Assembly: GCA_964030785.1 (NCBI GenBank)
Contig: OZ034967.1
Coordinates: 64,614,742 to 64,678,741, forward strand
From: Siderastrea siderea
Taxonomy: Eukaryota; Cnidaria; Anthozoa; Scleractinia; Rhizangiidae
Direction of reading: 5' to 3'
Length of the DNA: 64,000 nt
In this document: piece after piece, positions 23,461-33,969 of the stretch
Layout: each line of letters opens with the position of its first letter
Position numbering within the stretch: position 1 is the first letter of the stretch
The notes under the pieces: model-generated
Database searches by the model: none
Told to the model about the DNA's origin: nothing
The model's input: only the letters and a program-made list of their open reading frames with translations
Position numbers and translations under genes: made by a program

Positions 23461-25559
23461 AGTTAAGTAAAGTAACTTTCTCTTAAAACAGTTAACTGAT
23501 ACAGCAGATTTTACATTTTCCCTAGCAGAACATTGTAGAATGTCATGTGACTGCTTAATTTTCGAATTTACTGGTTTGCTTTTTGCTCGGTTGGATGATC
23601 AGTTTAAACTACTACATAGGGCAAATTCATCCAAAAAGTTTTGAATATTCTTTCCTTTTAAGAATTATTAACCATTAGGGAAACAGCCAAATATGTCGTA
23701 AAAGGTTGTAGTCATACCACATTAACAACGAGTTTAAAACTGTTCATGAACATTGAACTATTCACTGCAGCTGCTGTAGCTACCATTAGTAAATCCATGC
23801 TTTCAGGCGCCTTCATATGAAAAGAAAAGTTTGCAATCTCGCGTCGACCGGCATGTTGAGAAACTGTTTTCGCTTGTTCACACTCTCCAATGTAAGTTTA
23901 CCAGCACGAGTTTGCACACTTCTGTTTGTCGTGTGAAAGCGCCCTCAACTGATGCCCTTTGGCCGTTACTTAGTTATTGTGGTCTGTTTGGCATTGTGTA
24001 TTTCCACGCCTTAGCAAACATCTCAGTACCGTGCTCTATTGCGAATGCCGTTATTCTGATCGGCTCAGTTATCATTGACTATTCATGATGGTCAGAGATC
24101 GCAGGCGTTACTTCCTTTTAAAGTATATATTTCTAGGGGTAGCCACTGAAATTATTGTTTTTTAGTTTCTACTAAGACAATTAATTAAACTACTACTATT
24201 TCACGTGTTATTTGCATGAGAGAAAGTCACCTCGACTGAGCATCGTAAACTATTTGTCAGTTTTTGACACTATGTTACGTGATCTGAAATACTTTTCTAA
24301 TACAGAATCTCGAGCAAAAAGTGGTTATTAATGAGAGTCGGATGTTGGGCAACTGAATATACTGAAGATTCGACGTGAACTTTGCATCGTCATTTTGCGT
24401 CTACGTTTAATGGCGGTGCAAATTGATTATCATGAGTTCCACAGCCATTTTTTTCACATAGGAAAATTGACGGTGAAGTGGCGTAACGATTTCACAGTTT
24501 ATTCCTGGATAAAGCGTTTCAGGTTTTGGCAAAATACGGTATTTCTAGCGATTTTAGATGAAAGAACAGGATTGCCGTACGATTACTCAATTGTGTCATT
24601 GTGTTTTGTTTATTACAGCAAATTCTACGATTACTTAGAAAAATTCTAATGTATCTCGGTTATGGACAACATGAAGATTCGATTACGAAAACTAAGTCTA
24701 AGTCTAATATTATTATATTATGTTTGACCCAGCTCAGGCTTAATCTGAGCTTAGACAGAATCTCCAAGAAAATATTTACAAACAAGTTTGTTCTAGAGTC
24801 CCCTGAGGCATATGAACATGTCAAAATACATATACCGGCAACATCAAAGAATAAAAGAAACCGAAAAAAACAACAAATCCATTATGGTCAAGAATACGTT
24901 TAGACTGAAACCAGAGTCAAAAAACACATGTAAAATGATACGATGGATTTTGTCGATAGGCCAGGAGTTAGTGTTAGAGGGACCCTCACAGCTAAGGTTT
25001 TGGTAACACTTGCTAAAGCTGAAACTTTTAGTTCCGACAGTAATGGACCAGTTTTCGTAATCGTCACCCTATAAGTGCATTGAAACTATTGATAACAGTT
25101 TCTGGCGTAAGTGTTGGCATGAGTTTTTGGCATTAGTTTTGGTCTAAGGATGGGCATTCATTTTTGCTTGCGGAAACGGATGACAGCTTAAAAGCGGTAG
25201 GCTCAAAATAAGAACTTGTGATTTGCTCTACATATTAACAGTCGAGAACTCACTTTTTATTCTTCCCTTGATGGTCTAGGAAGCATTCACTGTGTTTCCG
25301 CGAAGATGCTCAGTCACCATTTTTTATCACAGCTAATTTAAGAAAATATTGAAATCCCCATGGTAAATCCAGCCTCTTTAACGTACAGATAATGTTTACG
25401 TTAAGTGAAAAGCTTTTTTAAACACTCTTGCCCGTGTGGTTATAACAAAAAGATTAAGGCTACTTAAAATTACATAACATATATATCTAGTTACTTATAT
25501 TATTTATTAATTATATTCTTGTCAGTGTTTCAAAATCAGGAAACATTGTGTTCATTAAT

Positions 25560-25720
25560 TCCATTATTAAAGATAGGAAGAGTCTGAGTCATGAAGTGCT
25601 ACCGGAAGCGAGTTCCACAGTTTTGCTCCACGTTGACAACTAAAATACAAAAAATTGGTTTTCTCTTTGATTTTGAGTTTCTTACATATTTCCTTGCATT
25701 CTTACTTTCAGTAATTTAAT
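25560..25720 (-). mobile_element. LINE ORF2 C-terminal remnant
   Basis: The minus strand reads QRGAKLWNSLPVALHDSDS, the conserved C-terminal LWNSLP block of non-LTR reverse transcriptases, with the frame ending soon after. No corresponding insertion is seen upstream of D. Confidence 0.6.
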
Positions 25721-26287
25721 TAAGAAAAGTGATATGATAACGTTGTTTTATGTTTTAATAGAAAAAGTTGTTCTTGGAACTGGATAAGCACATTTCGAGT
25801 CTACTAATTAATATGAAACGCACCTCACTGTTAGTTATTTTGAACCAAAGGAATTATTTGCTTTACTCACGTTGTCGTTGCCGTCGATAAATCCTAGTTT
25901 TAGTAAAGTTCTGGAAAACTGCCATCAGGTCAAGAGTGCAACCTTTGCTTCGTTTAGAATTGGTTGAGACATACACGTCCTCACTCGTTTAAAGGCATTT
26001 AGTACATCTGGATCTTCAAATAGAGTCATAAATATTCTCTGTAACGTGATGAAAATGTAGTTAGGAAAATTAGTAAAAACTATTCTCAAACTCATTAATT
26101 ATTCATATTGTTATCAGCCTACCAGAACGGCCCATTCTGGTCAGGTGGATGAGTTTAGAAACCCAATGAAAAACGAGTTGAAAACCACACGCGTTTAGAA
26201 ACGATTTCAAACCCGTGTGTAAATTGTTTCTTAATCTGCATATTCAAAAGGCAAGACGAAAACATGGACATCAACAAATTTATTTAT

Positions 26288-26836
26288 TCACACAATATGA
26301 GAGCAAATTATGACAATGAAAGCAACACTACTGCACCTTTTGTCTGATGCATCGAGGAGATTGAAATCCAAGTTTGCATTCTTTTCCTCCATGAATCGAC
26401 GTATTCCGCACACAATCTGATATATGGTTCTGGGTGGGTATCTTTCCTTTGATGGTTTAGCAACTTCTTGGATAAACTTTGCCAGCCAATAATTGAGGCT
26501 TAAAGCATCCATTTCAAGCAACGGAAATTCCAAGGACTGAACTTTGTGCAGATCGTAATTTTTAAATAGACCGCCTGGTTCCAACGTTGCTACTTTAGGA
26601 ACTCGGACTTTTTGCCATTGTTCAAAAATTCCAACCGCCCATTTGTTTTTATATTGGGTAGACTTCGGAATAGCGCTGGCCACACACTTTTCTTCTTGTT
26701 CAAAAGTTTTGGCAGCTCTAAATCTGTACTCTGCCATTTCTGCCATTTGGCTTGTGAATTCAAAGCAACGTGTTTGCTTCGAACTGACAAACAACAAGAC
26801 TGAAAAACGTTGCATTAAATGCAAGAATAATTTCAC
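26288..26836 (-). pseudogene. Crypton-type recombinase N-terminal domain (KIAA1958/ZMYM/QRICH1-like) fragment
   Basis: A 182-codon minus-strand frame. The recognisable part, residues about 50-165, runs through STQYKNKWAVGIFEQWQKVR, LNYWLAKFIQEV and RYPPRTIYQIVCGIRRFM. This is the N-terminal core-binding-like region shared by KIAA1958, QRICH1, ZMYM2-4 and Crypton tyrosine recombinases. The catalytic R..H-R..Y part is absent. The frame ends in unrelated residues just after an AAAAG|GTGCAG sequence that could be a splice donor, so it is either a first exon or a truncated copy. In full-length Cryptons it would bind DNA for integration. Here it is probably a dead mobile-element relic, but an exon of a host gene read on the minus strand cannot be excluded. 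Confidence 0.6.
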
Positions 26837-26972
26837 ACACTAGCACGTCGGCGACGGGATCTCAATCAACACCTCAAAGCGTTGATTACGATCCACAAAT
26901 AGAATATTTGAATCGAGAAAACTCATTAAAATGATAAGTGCTTCTAATTATTTTTGTTGGAGAAGTAATTAC

Positions 26973-27103
26973 AAAAACTCGTGCATCGGGTTTCATCAGG
27001 TTTCCAAACACTCGAAAACAATAAAACCACTCGGCCTGCGGCCTCGTGGTTTCAAATGTTTTCTCGTGTTTGGAAACCTGATGAAACCCTCGCACTCGTT
27101 TTT
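26973..27103. repeat. 131-bp hairpin element
   Basis: Left arm AAAAACTCGTGCATCGGG plus TTTCATCAGGTTTCCAAACA pairs with the right arm TGTTTGGAAACCTGATGAAA plus CCCTCGCACTCGTTTTT. The loop is near CCTGCGGCC. The right foot is about 28 bp before the splice acceptor of receptor C. Confidence 0.9.
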
Positions 27104-27137
27104 GAAATAGTACTTAAAACATTTCTTACAGGAAAAA

Positions 27138-28607
27138 ATGAGTGGGAACGAAAGCATTAATTGTGATGTTCCTAGCTGGGTTGGAGTTCCAATAGAAAAC
27201 GACTCAGCTGCCCTCATCAATGAAGCCCTCGTGGCAGCAGTGAACATTCCGTTCTGTGTTTTTGCTTTCATTATTAACCTGACCATCATCGTCACGATCA
27301 TCAAAACACCTTCACTGCAGAGACCATGTAACACCCTGCTGTGTAGCCTGGCCGCCATTGACTGCCTGACCAGTATCACTGCTCAGCCAATCTTTGTTGC
27401 TCTACGGGTGGCCCTTTACCATGCTGACGCCACATGCAGTTATCAATACGAGCTATATATAGCTTTTTATGTCACCATTATGCTGACGTCTGGATGGTCT
27501 TTTGTGTTTCTGACTGTTATCAGCTTTGATCGCCATTTTGCTCTGGCCAGACCATTTGTGTATCGCACGAAAGTGACCAACAAAGGTAACATTCTGGTTT
27601 TTTTTGTTCAGCATGCGCTGTAAATTGCATTTGTAATGTTGTAAGGTGGTGTAGTGGAAAGTGGTATGATGTGATGTCGTGTGGTGAGATGTAAAGTGAT
27701 GTGGTGAGGTAACATAATGTGGTAATAGAAGTTGATGTCGTGAGATGTGATAATGTGAGATCATGTGATGTGGTATGATGTGATTTGGTGTGATTTGCTG
27801 TGGCGTTATGTGAGGCGGTGTGATGTAATGCGATGTGGTTTGGTGTAATGTAACACAGGACGTAAACTCGCAGAAGAGTTAGGTCTGGTTATGATGTGAT
27901 GAGATGATGTGATGTGTTAGTGTGGAGCGATATGAATGTGATATGATGTGATGAGATGTGATGTGATGTGATGAGATGGGATGTGATGTAAGGCGATGTG
28001 AGGATGGTTCTTCGATTAACATCACAATAATAAGTACGAAAAGTTAAGTCACGACTCCCAGAGAGTAATTAATGCGCCTATTTTCATTTTTTTAGGGGTG
28101 CTTAAGGTGGTTGTCTTTACCGGAATGAGCTGGTTTTTGTTAACAGGCCTAATTCAGTTTGTATTCCCACCTGTCGCTGGAAATATTTTGGGCATCACTC
28201 TGATGGTTATCTTTATAGCAGTGCCAATTGTCAATCATGTAGGAATGTTCTTGGCAATTCGTCGTCATAACACCTTCGCAGCAGGCGCTAGTGTTCCACA
28301 ACAGGTGTCAGTGGTGTTTCGACGAGAGAAAAAGGTGGCTCTGGACATGGCTATTATTAGCTTGGTTCTTTTCCTGTCGCTTTCGCCACAGCTACTGAAC
28401 AACATCATCGAAGCTTCGAAGCCAGAACTGTACATTTTTTTGCAACCGTGGACACTAACAATGGTGTTTCTAATCTCTTCCTTAAATCCTATAATATACA
28501 TACGGAGAAACAAATCACTTAGAATTTGGATGAGATCAGTCTTGTTCGGGCAAATCATACTTAACGGTACTCAAGAGAGGATAAAGGGGACAGAGAGGGA
28601 GTCTTAG
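27138..28607 (+). CDS. Receptor C: class A (rhodopsin-like) GPCR, C-terminally extended
   Basis: Exon 1 is 27138-27585 and exon 2 is 28096-28607 (phase-1 junction in the Gly of TNKG|VLKV), 319 residues. An acceptor TTTCTTACAG ends at 27131, 6 nt before the ATG. The topology matches receptor B: N-terminal sequon NES, CDVPSW motif, TM1 asparagine, LAAID in TM2, DRHFAL after TM3, NHVGMFLAIRRHN at the end of TM5, SLSP in TM6 and NPIIYI in TM7. ECL2 is short and lacks cysteine. Where the other copies stop after LFG (TTTGGGTGA, TTTGGGTAA), C has TTCGGGCAA, a stop-to-Gln change that adds 16 residues, rich in charged and polar positions, before the next stop. This gives it a longer cytoplasmic tail. 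The ligand is unknown. The gene appears intact, and its upstream intron has been invaded by the Crypton-bearing insertion. Confidence 0.88.
27635..28005 (+). repeat. Intronic GTGAT-type minisatellite, receptor C
   Basis: C-poor GTGAT/GTGGT repeats fill the intron of C. They share AAATTGCATTTGTAATG at the left with receptor A and are more homogenised (GATGTGATGTGATGAGATG) at the right end. Confidence 0.88.
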
Positions 28608-29028
28608 GGCGTTGTTCAGGATATGTAAGTTATTTATGGCATCGGAGGTCATACTCTTTAGAAGTCCCCACATTTTTATCTATGCAATACAATATATTGT
28701 TATGGCGGCTTTTGAATATTCAACATGACCTTTTCAACTGAGATCGGAATCAATATTTCAGATGAGTCTGATGAGCGTGTTTCCGAACAAGACGTTGAAG
28801 GTGGCGTTCCTAATTGCAAGTGTCTTTGGAAGAAGACCCCAATTCCCTTTTCCCCGGCAGAAAAACCGTGAGTAGGAAGTCCGTGGATCGCGGTTAAAGC
28901 TTTAAAAGGTCTTTTAGGGAGAAAAGGACCATTTATTTCTCTGAACAGTTCAGCTTTCATATTAGAAAACCTATCAAGTTCCCAACGTGGGTTCTAACAT
29001 TTTTTTTTTAAAGCGCTTCATCTTAAAA
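28608..29028. other. 3' flank of receptor C; nothing recognised
   Basis: No polyadenylation signal close to the stop and no conserved frame. An 86-codon minus-strand frame (28960-28700) has no known motif. Confidence 0.4.
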
Positions 29029-29182
29029 GGATCCAAAGTTCTGTTGACCTCTCGTGTTTGGTTAACTTTGATCCAAAATGCGTTCCGCAGAGGTAACAGT
29101 CTAAAACCTGGCTGTTTCCTCTACGGTAGGCATTTTGGATCGAAATTAACCAGTCACCAGGGGTCAACAGAACGTCGGATCC
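29029..29182. repeat. 154-bp hairpin element
   Basis: GGATCCAAAGTTCTGTTGACC-like left end (GGATCC at 29029-29034, TTCTGTTGACC) pairs with GGTCAACAGAACGTCGGATCC-like right end (ending 29182). Inner arms TGGTTAACTTTGATCCAAAA and TTTTGGATCGAAATTAACCA also pair. Non-coding. Confidence 0.8.
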
Positions 29183-29900
29183 TGTTCATTTGAAAGCTTT
29201 GAAAGAAATGCAGGTCATCACAGATGAAATTAGCATGGAGTGTTCGACTCCTTGACTTTTTCTTTTCAATTTGACATTTTTATGCTTGTTAGACTGTTGT
29301 ATTCTTCATGCCTGTGAAAGAAAAATGACATATTTTTCAACAGCTATTGGTGGAGAAATACATTTTTCAGTGCTCAAGACTGCGCCGAATGAATGTCTGT
29401 GAATTTCAAAGACAGTGACTGCATAAAGCCAAGAAAGGACAATTGTTCCATTATCCTCTCTTGGTGGAATCTGTCTCCCATTCCGGATTATCTTTTACGA
29501 TCACACTTTTCCCCTTGTTTACAAAATCGCTTTCGTCGATGAAACGCAACGCCATTGCTCTTATTTAATATCAAAACACTGATCACCTAATCACCCACAG
29601 AATTAAAAGTTTGCGGACTCCTCTGGAAACCAACTTCCAATTCCTTAAAAAACTTTGGTGAAATTCACAGAACAAAGGCTAGACAGGGCGTTTCCCTCTC
29701 TGTTCCCCTTTATACTCTTTTGCGGTACTAGATTGAATTTTTCTCCCATGACCTATTCCGATACTTCTAAGTTATTCGCCCACAAAATTAATCTTCTGTA
29801 CATTTCATTACTCATTTCATGACGATGCACGTTAGCATGTTGGACAGTAAAAATATCATTGTTATCTGTCACCTCTAGCACTGCTTAGTGCACATGTCAG
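29183..29900. other. No recognised feature
   Basis: AT-rich sequence without a supported gene. Its right part may be the 3' untranslated region of the LINE tail that follows. Confidence 0.4.
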
Positions 29901-30012
29901 TGCATCTTGTACATAGTTAACTTTTTTTATCATTCTTAATTTACCTTAGATGGAGGGCCACAAGTTTATTAGTGTTGTGCACTATCTGGTGTACCCTCTT
30001 GAAATAAAGGAT
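29901..30012 (+). mobile_element. LINE 3' end
   Basis: GGCCACAAGTTTATTAG, then GTACCCTCTTGAAATAAAGG and a short TTACTTGCTTAC tail. Same structure as 19805-19955, here without a long microsatellite. Confidence 0.55.
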
Positions 30013-30112
30013 TTACTTGCTTACTAACGTCCGCATAGAGTCAAAGGGTCGGAGTCGAGGTGTCATTTTTTCGTAGTTTTTCTTGCCAGATTTCAGTTTT
30101 TTCGTTATGAAC

Positions 30113-30705
30113 TGACACATACTTTTTCTCCAACGAGGAGCCTACCATCAAATAAACCGCTAAAAAAGTAGGGAAAAAAGGCATCCCGACTTGGACTCGG
30201 CGTTTTACTTGCACTCCAATCTAGGACTTCTTGTGGAGCAAGTTTAGATCTAAACCAACTCCACTACAGAGCTTGCCAGCCACGTCCATGACGAGACGGG
30301 AACTTCGGAAAGCCAAATAATAGTTTTTGTCTAGGCGAAACCTGCTTAGCAGCGTGCCTGCTTCTTCGTATTTCCATTGTAATTCTGGAACTGGTTCAAA
30401 AGCTGTGTAATCTAGCTCTTATTATTCATCTTCATTAGCAACAGATCTTTAAGGTAGCTTAATTTTAGCAGGCTGGCTCATTCAACATAAAGTGTATCAA
30501 CTGACACATACTTTTTCCACAACAAGGACCTTACCGATATAAAAAAAATCGCTAAAAAATAGGGAAAAAGGCATCCCGACCAGCGGAGACGGCGTTTTAC
30601 TGACACACCCTCTAGGACGTCTTGTGTTGTAGGTTTAGATCGAAGCCAATCCCACTGGATTAGATGTACTACAGATCTAGAGCTGTCAGCCATTTCCATT
30701 ACAGG
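30113..30705 (+). repeat. Pair of diverged direct repeats about 190-210 bp
   Basis: 30113-30300 and 30497-30705 share CTGACACATACTTTTTC, AAAAGGCATCCCGAC, GGCGTTTTAC and TTTAGATC landmarks in order. The GCATCCCGAC...GGCGTTTTAC part hints at a short dispersed repeat. Identity unknown. Confidence 0.65.
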
Positions 30706-31284
30706 AACATTGTACATTGTCCATAGAACTTTGCCATGGAGCATTGACAGTAGAACATTGTGTTGGGAGATAAAGTCTTCTATGCATTCAAAAACTGTTT
30801 AGAAATCGAAGTTTCCACAAGTTATTTTTAGCGTACTGGAGACCTATCAGTAAAACCAGTTTAGTAGGTTGTGATTTTCAAACGTTCTGTGGCGCTATCA
30901 ATTATAAGCGCCCATCTATGATGGTCAATCTTTGTTTATGTTGAAGTTACCTTTGATAAATTTGCCTGCACCGAGAGCTGGACCTATTATCTGTATTTTT
31001 TCTGACTGTTGGCGCGACTGTCGGCGAATCTTTTGAACACTATGTCCGTCTAAAAGTCTGTAACAGTCAGGTCACAACATTAATTTGAACAGCTAGTTCT
31101 CTGAACGTGATCGAATCTCAACCAATTACTAACCAGATCTTACAATTTTTCCTTTAGACTGCTGAGATATGCCTGCCCTGAAATAGTCCAACGGTCAGTA
31201 CGTAGCAAGTTCGCTTCGAAATTCAAGAAGGCTCTAAAAATTTTCATGGTTACGTTAGGTCGTTTAAAGAGATAACGTTGGAAG
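30706..31284. other. No recognised feature
   Basis: Junction region between the C and D repeat units. No gene or repeat end that I can support. Confidence 0.4.
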
Positions 31285-31819
31285 TTTACAAGGGATTCGC
31301 TGAAATTGTAATTGACGTTGGAAATTTTCACGGTCATTTGTTTGTCTTAAGACGAATTTGGAAATTTATGTGGTCTTCCGGTAATGACGATGGAAATTTA
31401 CATTGCCATCTTTTGTGTTCTGTAGAGTTAATGGCGGGATCTTGTTGATTCGATGAATATTTTAGCATAAAGTGTCCAAAATAAATTGTCGTGGGCTTCG
31501 AAATGTGTTCAAAATTTGTTCTTAATGGTCACATTGATTTTAATCTCTGGCATTAAAGAAGAATTTCTAGGTACTTTTTCTAAAAAAAATATTGAGACAT
31601 TTAAAAAAAAATTGCAACCTGGGTATGAAAGTCTAGAAAACTGGTAATTCTTAAACCAATTCATGTCATTTCTGTCATGCTGGTTTTGACAAAAAAATGG
31701 CAATAATAGTGCATAATTTGTTACCCAGTGACAAGTACTAATATTACTCGGCAGATTTACGACAGAATATCGCATTTGTGCTAGTTCAAAAGATTCGCTT
31801 TAGAACATCCCGTGAAGAA

Positions 31820-31900
31820 CGTGTGTATCGGTTTATCACCAGCATTTTACTCTTTTACAGCAGCCAAGCTTTAAATAATTATTTGAAAGGTAAGAAATTA
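31820..31900 (+). promoter_or_regulatory. Candidate non-coding 5' exon end with splice donor (block III)
   Basis: TTGAAAG|GTAAGAAA with the GT at 31890, preceded by CGGTTTATCACCAGCATTTT. The predicted partner is the acceptor ACATTTCTTACAG ending at 35543, which makes an intron of about 3.65 kb. Confidence 0.5.
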
Positions 31901-33446
31901 CAGTTAAGTAAAATAACTTTCTCTGAAAACAATTTAAATCGATAGAGCAGCAGGTGTTATATTTTTCTTAGCAAAACAAGCTAAGATGCCAAGTGACTGC
32001 TTGATTTTCAAACTTGAATGGTTTGCTTTTTGCCAGGTTGAAAACTCAGTTTAATCTAGCAAATGGAGCAAAATGTATCCAAAAACTTTTAAATATTCTA
32101 TTCTTTTAAGAGTTATTCAACCATGGGGTGATTAACAAAATGTGTATGTTGTTAAAGGTTGTAGTCTTCCCACATTAACAACGAGTTCAGTTAAAACTGT
32201 TCATGAGCATTAAATTATTTATTTTAGCTGATGTAGCTACCATAAGTAAATCGAAGCTTTAAGTCGCCTTCATATATATGACAAACAGAAGTTTGCAAAC
32301 TCGCGTCGACCAACATGCTAAAAACTGTTTTCGCTTGTTCACAGACACTAATGTAGGTTTACCAGCAGAATACTTCATCTGGTCATATGAAAACGTCCTC
32401 ATTCTGTAACCCTTTGACTGCTACTTAGTTATCGTGGTCCCTTTTGTAACTGTGTATTTCCACGCATTAGCAAACATTTCAGTACCGTGCTCTATAGCAA
32501 ATGCCATTTTCTCGATCGGCTCAATCGCCGTTGAGTATTACTTCCTTTTGAAGTATATATATTTCTAGGTGTAGCTAAGTTATCATTGCTTTCTAGTTTC
32601 TACTAACACAATTACACTACTACTGTTTCACGTTTTATTTGAGACTCTGTTACGTGATCTGCAATACAGGTAGTCTATTATTCAGAATCTTGAGCAAAAA
32701 AAGGGTTATTAATGACCAGCCGGATATTGGGCAATATACCGAAGACTGGACGAAGACTTTGCATAATCATTTTGCATCTACGTTTAACGATGGTGCAAAC
32801 GATTATCAGTTCCACGGCCACTTGTATTCACAGGAAAAATGACGATAAAATAACGGAACGATTTCTCGTTTTCTTTCTAGGTTAAGCGTTTCATGTTTTG
32901 GCAAAATGCGATATTTCTTGCGATTTCTAGATGAAAGAAAAAGATTATTGTTGTTGAAAAGCGGTTGTATAATAACTGAATTGTGTTATTGTATTTCGTT
33001 TAAGGTAACAAATTACACGATTAGAAAAACTCTAGTGCATCTCGGTTGTGGAAAACATGAGAAACTGATTATGAAAACTAAGCCCAAGCTAGACCCAACT
33101 CAGGCTAAATCTGAGCTTAGGCAGAGTCTAAAAATTGTTCAAAAAATTGGTTAAAAAATTGTTCCAGAGTCCCCTGAGGCACAGGAACGTGTCAAAATAC
33201 ATCTACCGACAACATCAAAGAAACCGAAAAAGAAAACAAATACATTATGGTGTGGAGTACTTTTACACTGAGACCCCTATCATAAGACAACGCAAAAAAT
33301 GATAGCGTAAATTTTGTTGATAGGCCAGGAACTATTTAGTGTTCAACCCTGTTTAGCCTGGCAAATTCGACGGCTATACGCATATGCTGCAAATGACTCC
33401 ACCCTTCATTTGAGCTGTAAGTTTTTCTGTTCTTTTCTTCTATTAA

Positions 33447-33969
33447 CCCTATTTAGCCTGGAGCCGGGTCGGGCCCATTGTGCCCGCGCTGACTTTAACG
33501 AATTATAACTTTTAAACAGCTGGCGGAATAAATCACCAAATCTAGTGACTTTTCCTGAAATTTATCAGCGAAAATTTTTCTGTGTCAATGATATGTCTAT
33601 GATGATTGACGTTTCCTTAGCAACTGTCTACTCAGGAGGTGTTTTGACTATTTTTTGTCTATTTCAGTCTTTTTCAGTTTTTTCCCCTTCGTTTGAAAAA
33701 AGAAGATAATCTTTACTTTTTTGTGCTTTTTTGATTAAGTATGCTTCTTAGAAAAAATTCATATATTTTCGATGACGTCATTGTGACGTCATGTAATGTC
33801 CTAATCGACACGTCATAAACCCAATCTGTTAAGCTAATGACGTACTATAAACGTGCCAAGTTTCATCACAAGAGCGTGAATACTTTTCGAGATCTATAGG
33901 GGGGGCACTTTGTGCCCCCCCCCCCCCACCAAGGCTCAGAAACTCAAAAAAAGCCCAGGCGAAATAGGG
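33447..33969. mobile_element. TTAA-type MITE, copy 2
   Basis: 523 bp flanked by intact TTAA on both sides (33443-33446 and 33970-33973). Ends are CCCTATTTAGCCTGG and CCAGGCGAAATAGGG. It is homologous to 11966-12558. A poly-G/poly-C stretch at about 33900-33928 lies near the right end. Absent from block II, so it post-dates the C/D duplication or was lost from C. Confidence 0.9.

Larger units (their letters stand above)
22840..26086 (+). repeat. Conserved upstream block II (upstream of receptor C)
   Basis: Aligns with 31285-35540 upstream of D at a constant offset of about 8.44 kb (ACAAAGGATTCGCTGAAA at 22850 and ACAAGGGATTCGCTGAAA at 31290). With the receptor exons it forms one tandem repeat unit. 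Small frames within (24395-24903) are not conserved in the other copies, so it is non-coding flank. Confidence 0.85.
26087..27113 (-). mobile_element. Insertion carrying a Crypton-type gene fragment, upstream of receptor C
   Basis: In receptor D the sequence AAAAACTATTAAAACATTTCTTACAG runs uninterrupted (quoted in parts: AAAAACTATT then AAAACATTTCTTACAG). In C the two halves lie at about 26074-26083 and 27116-27131 with this kilobase between them. It contains the recombinase-like frame at 26288-26836 and the hairpin at 26973-27103. The exact ends are uncertain. Confidence 0.7.

Noticed and set aside
24395..25006. Small plus-strand frames in upstream block II
   Set aside because: The equivalent sequence in blocks I, III and IV does not keep these frames open.
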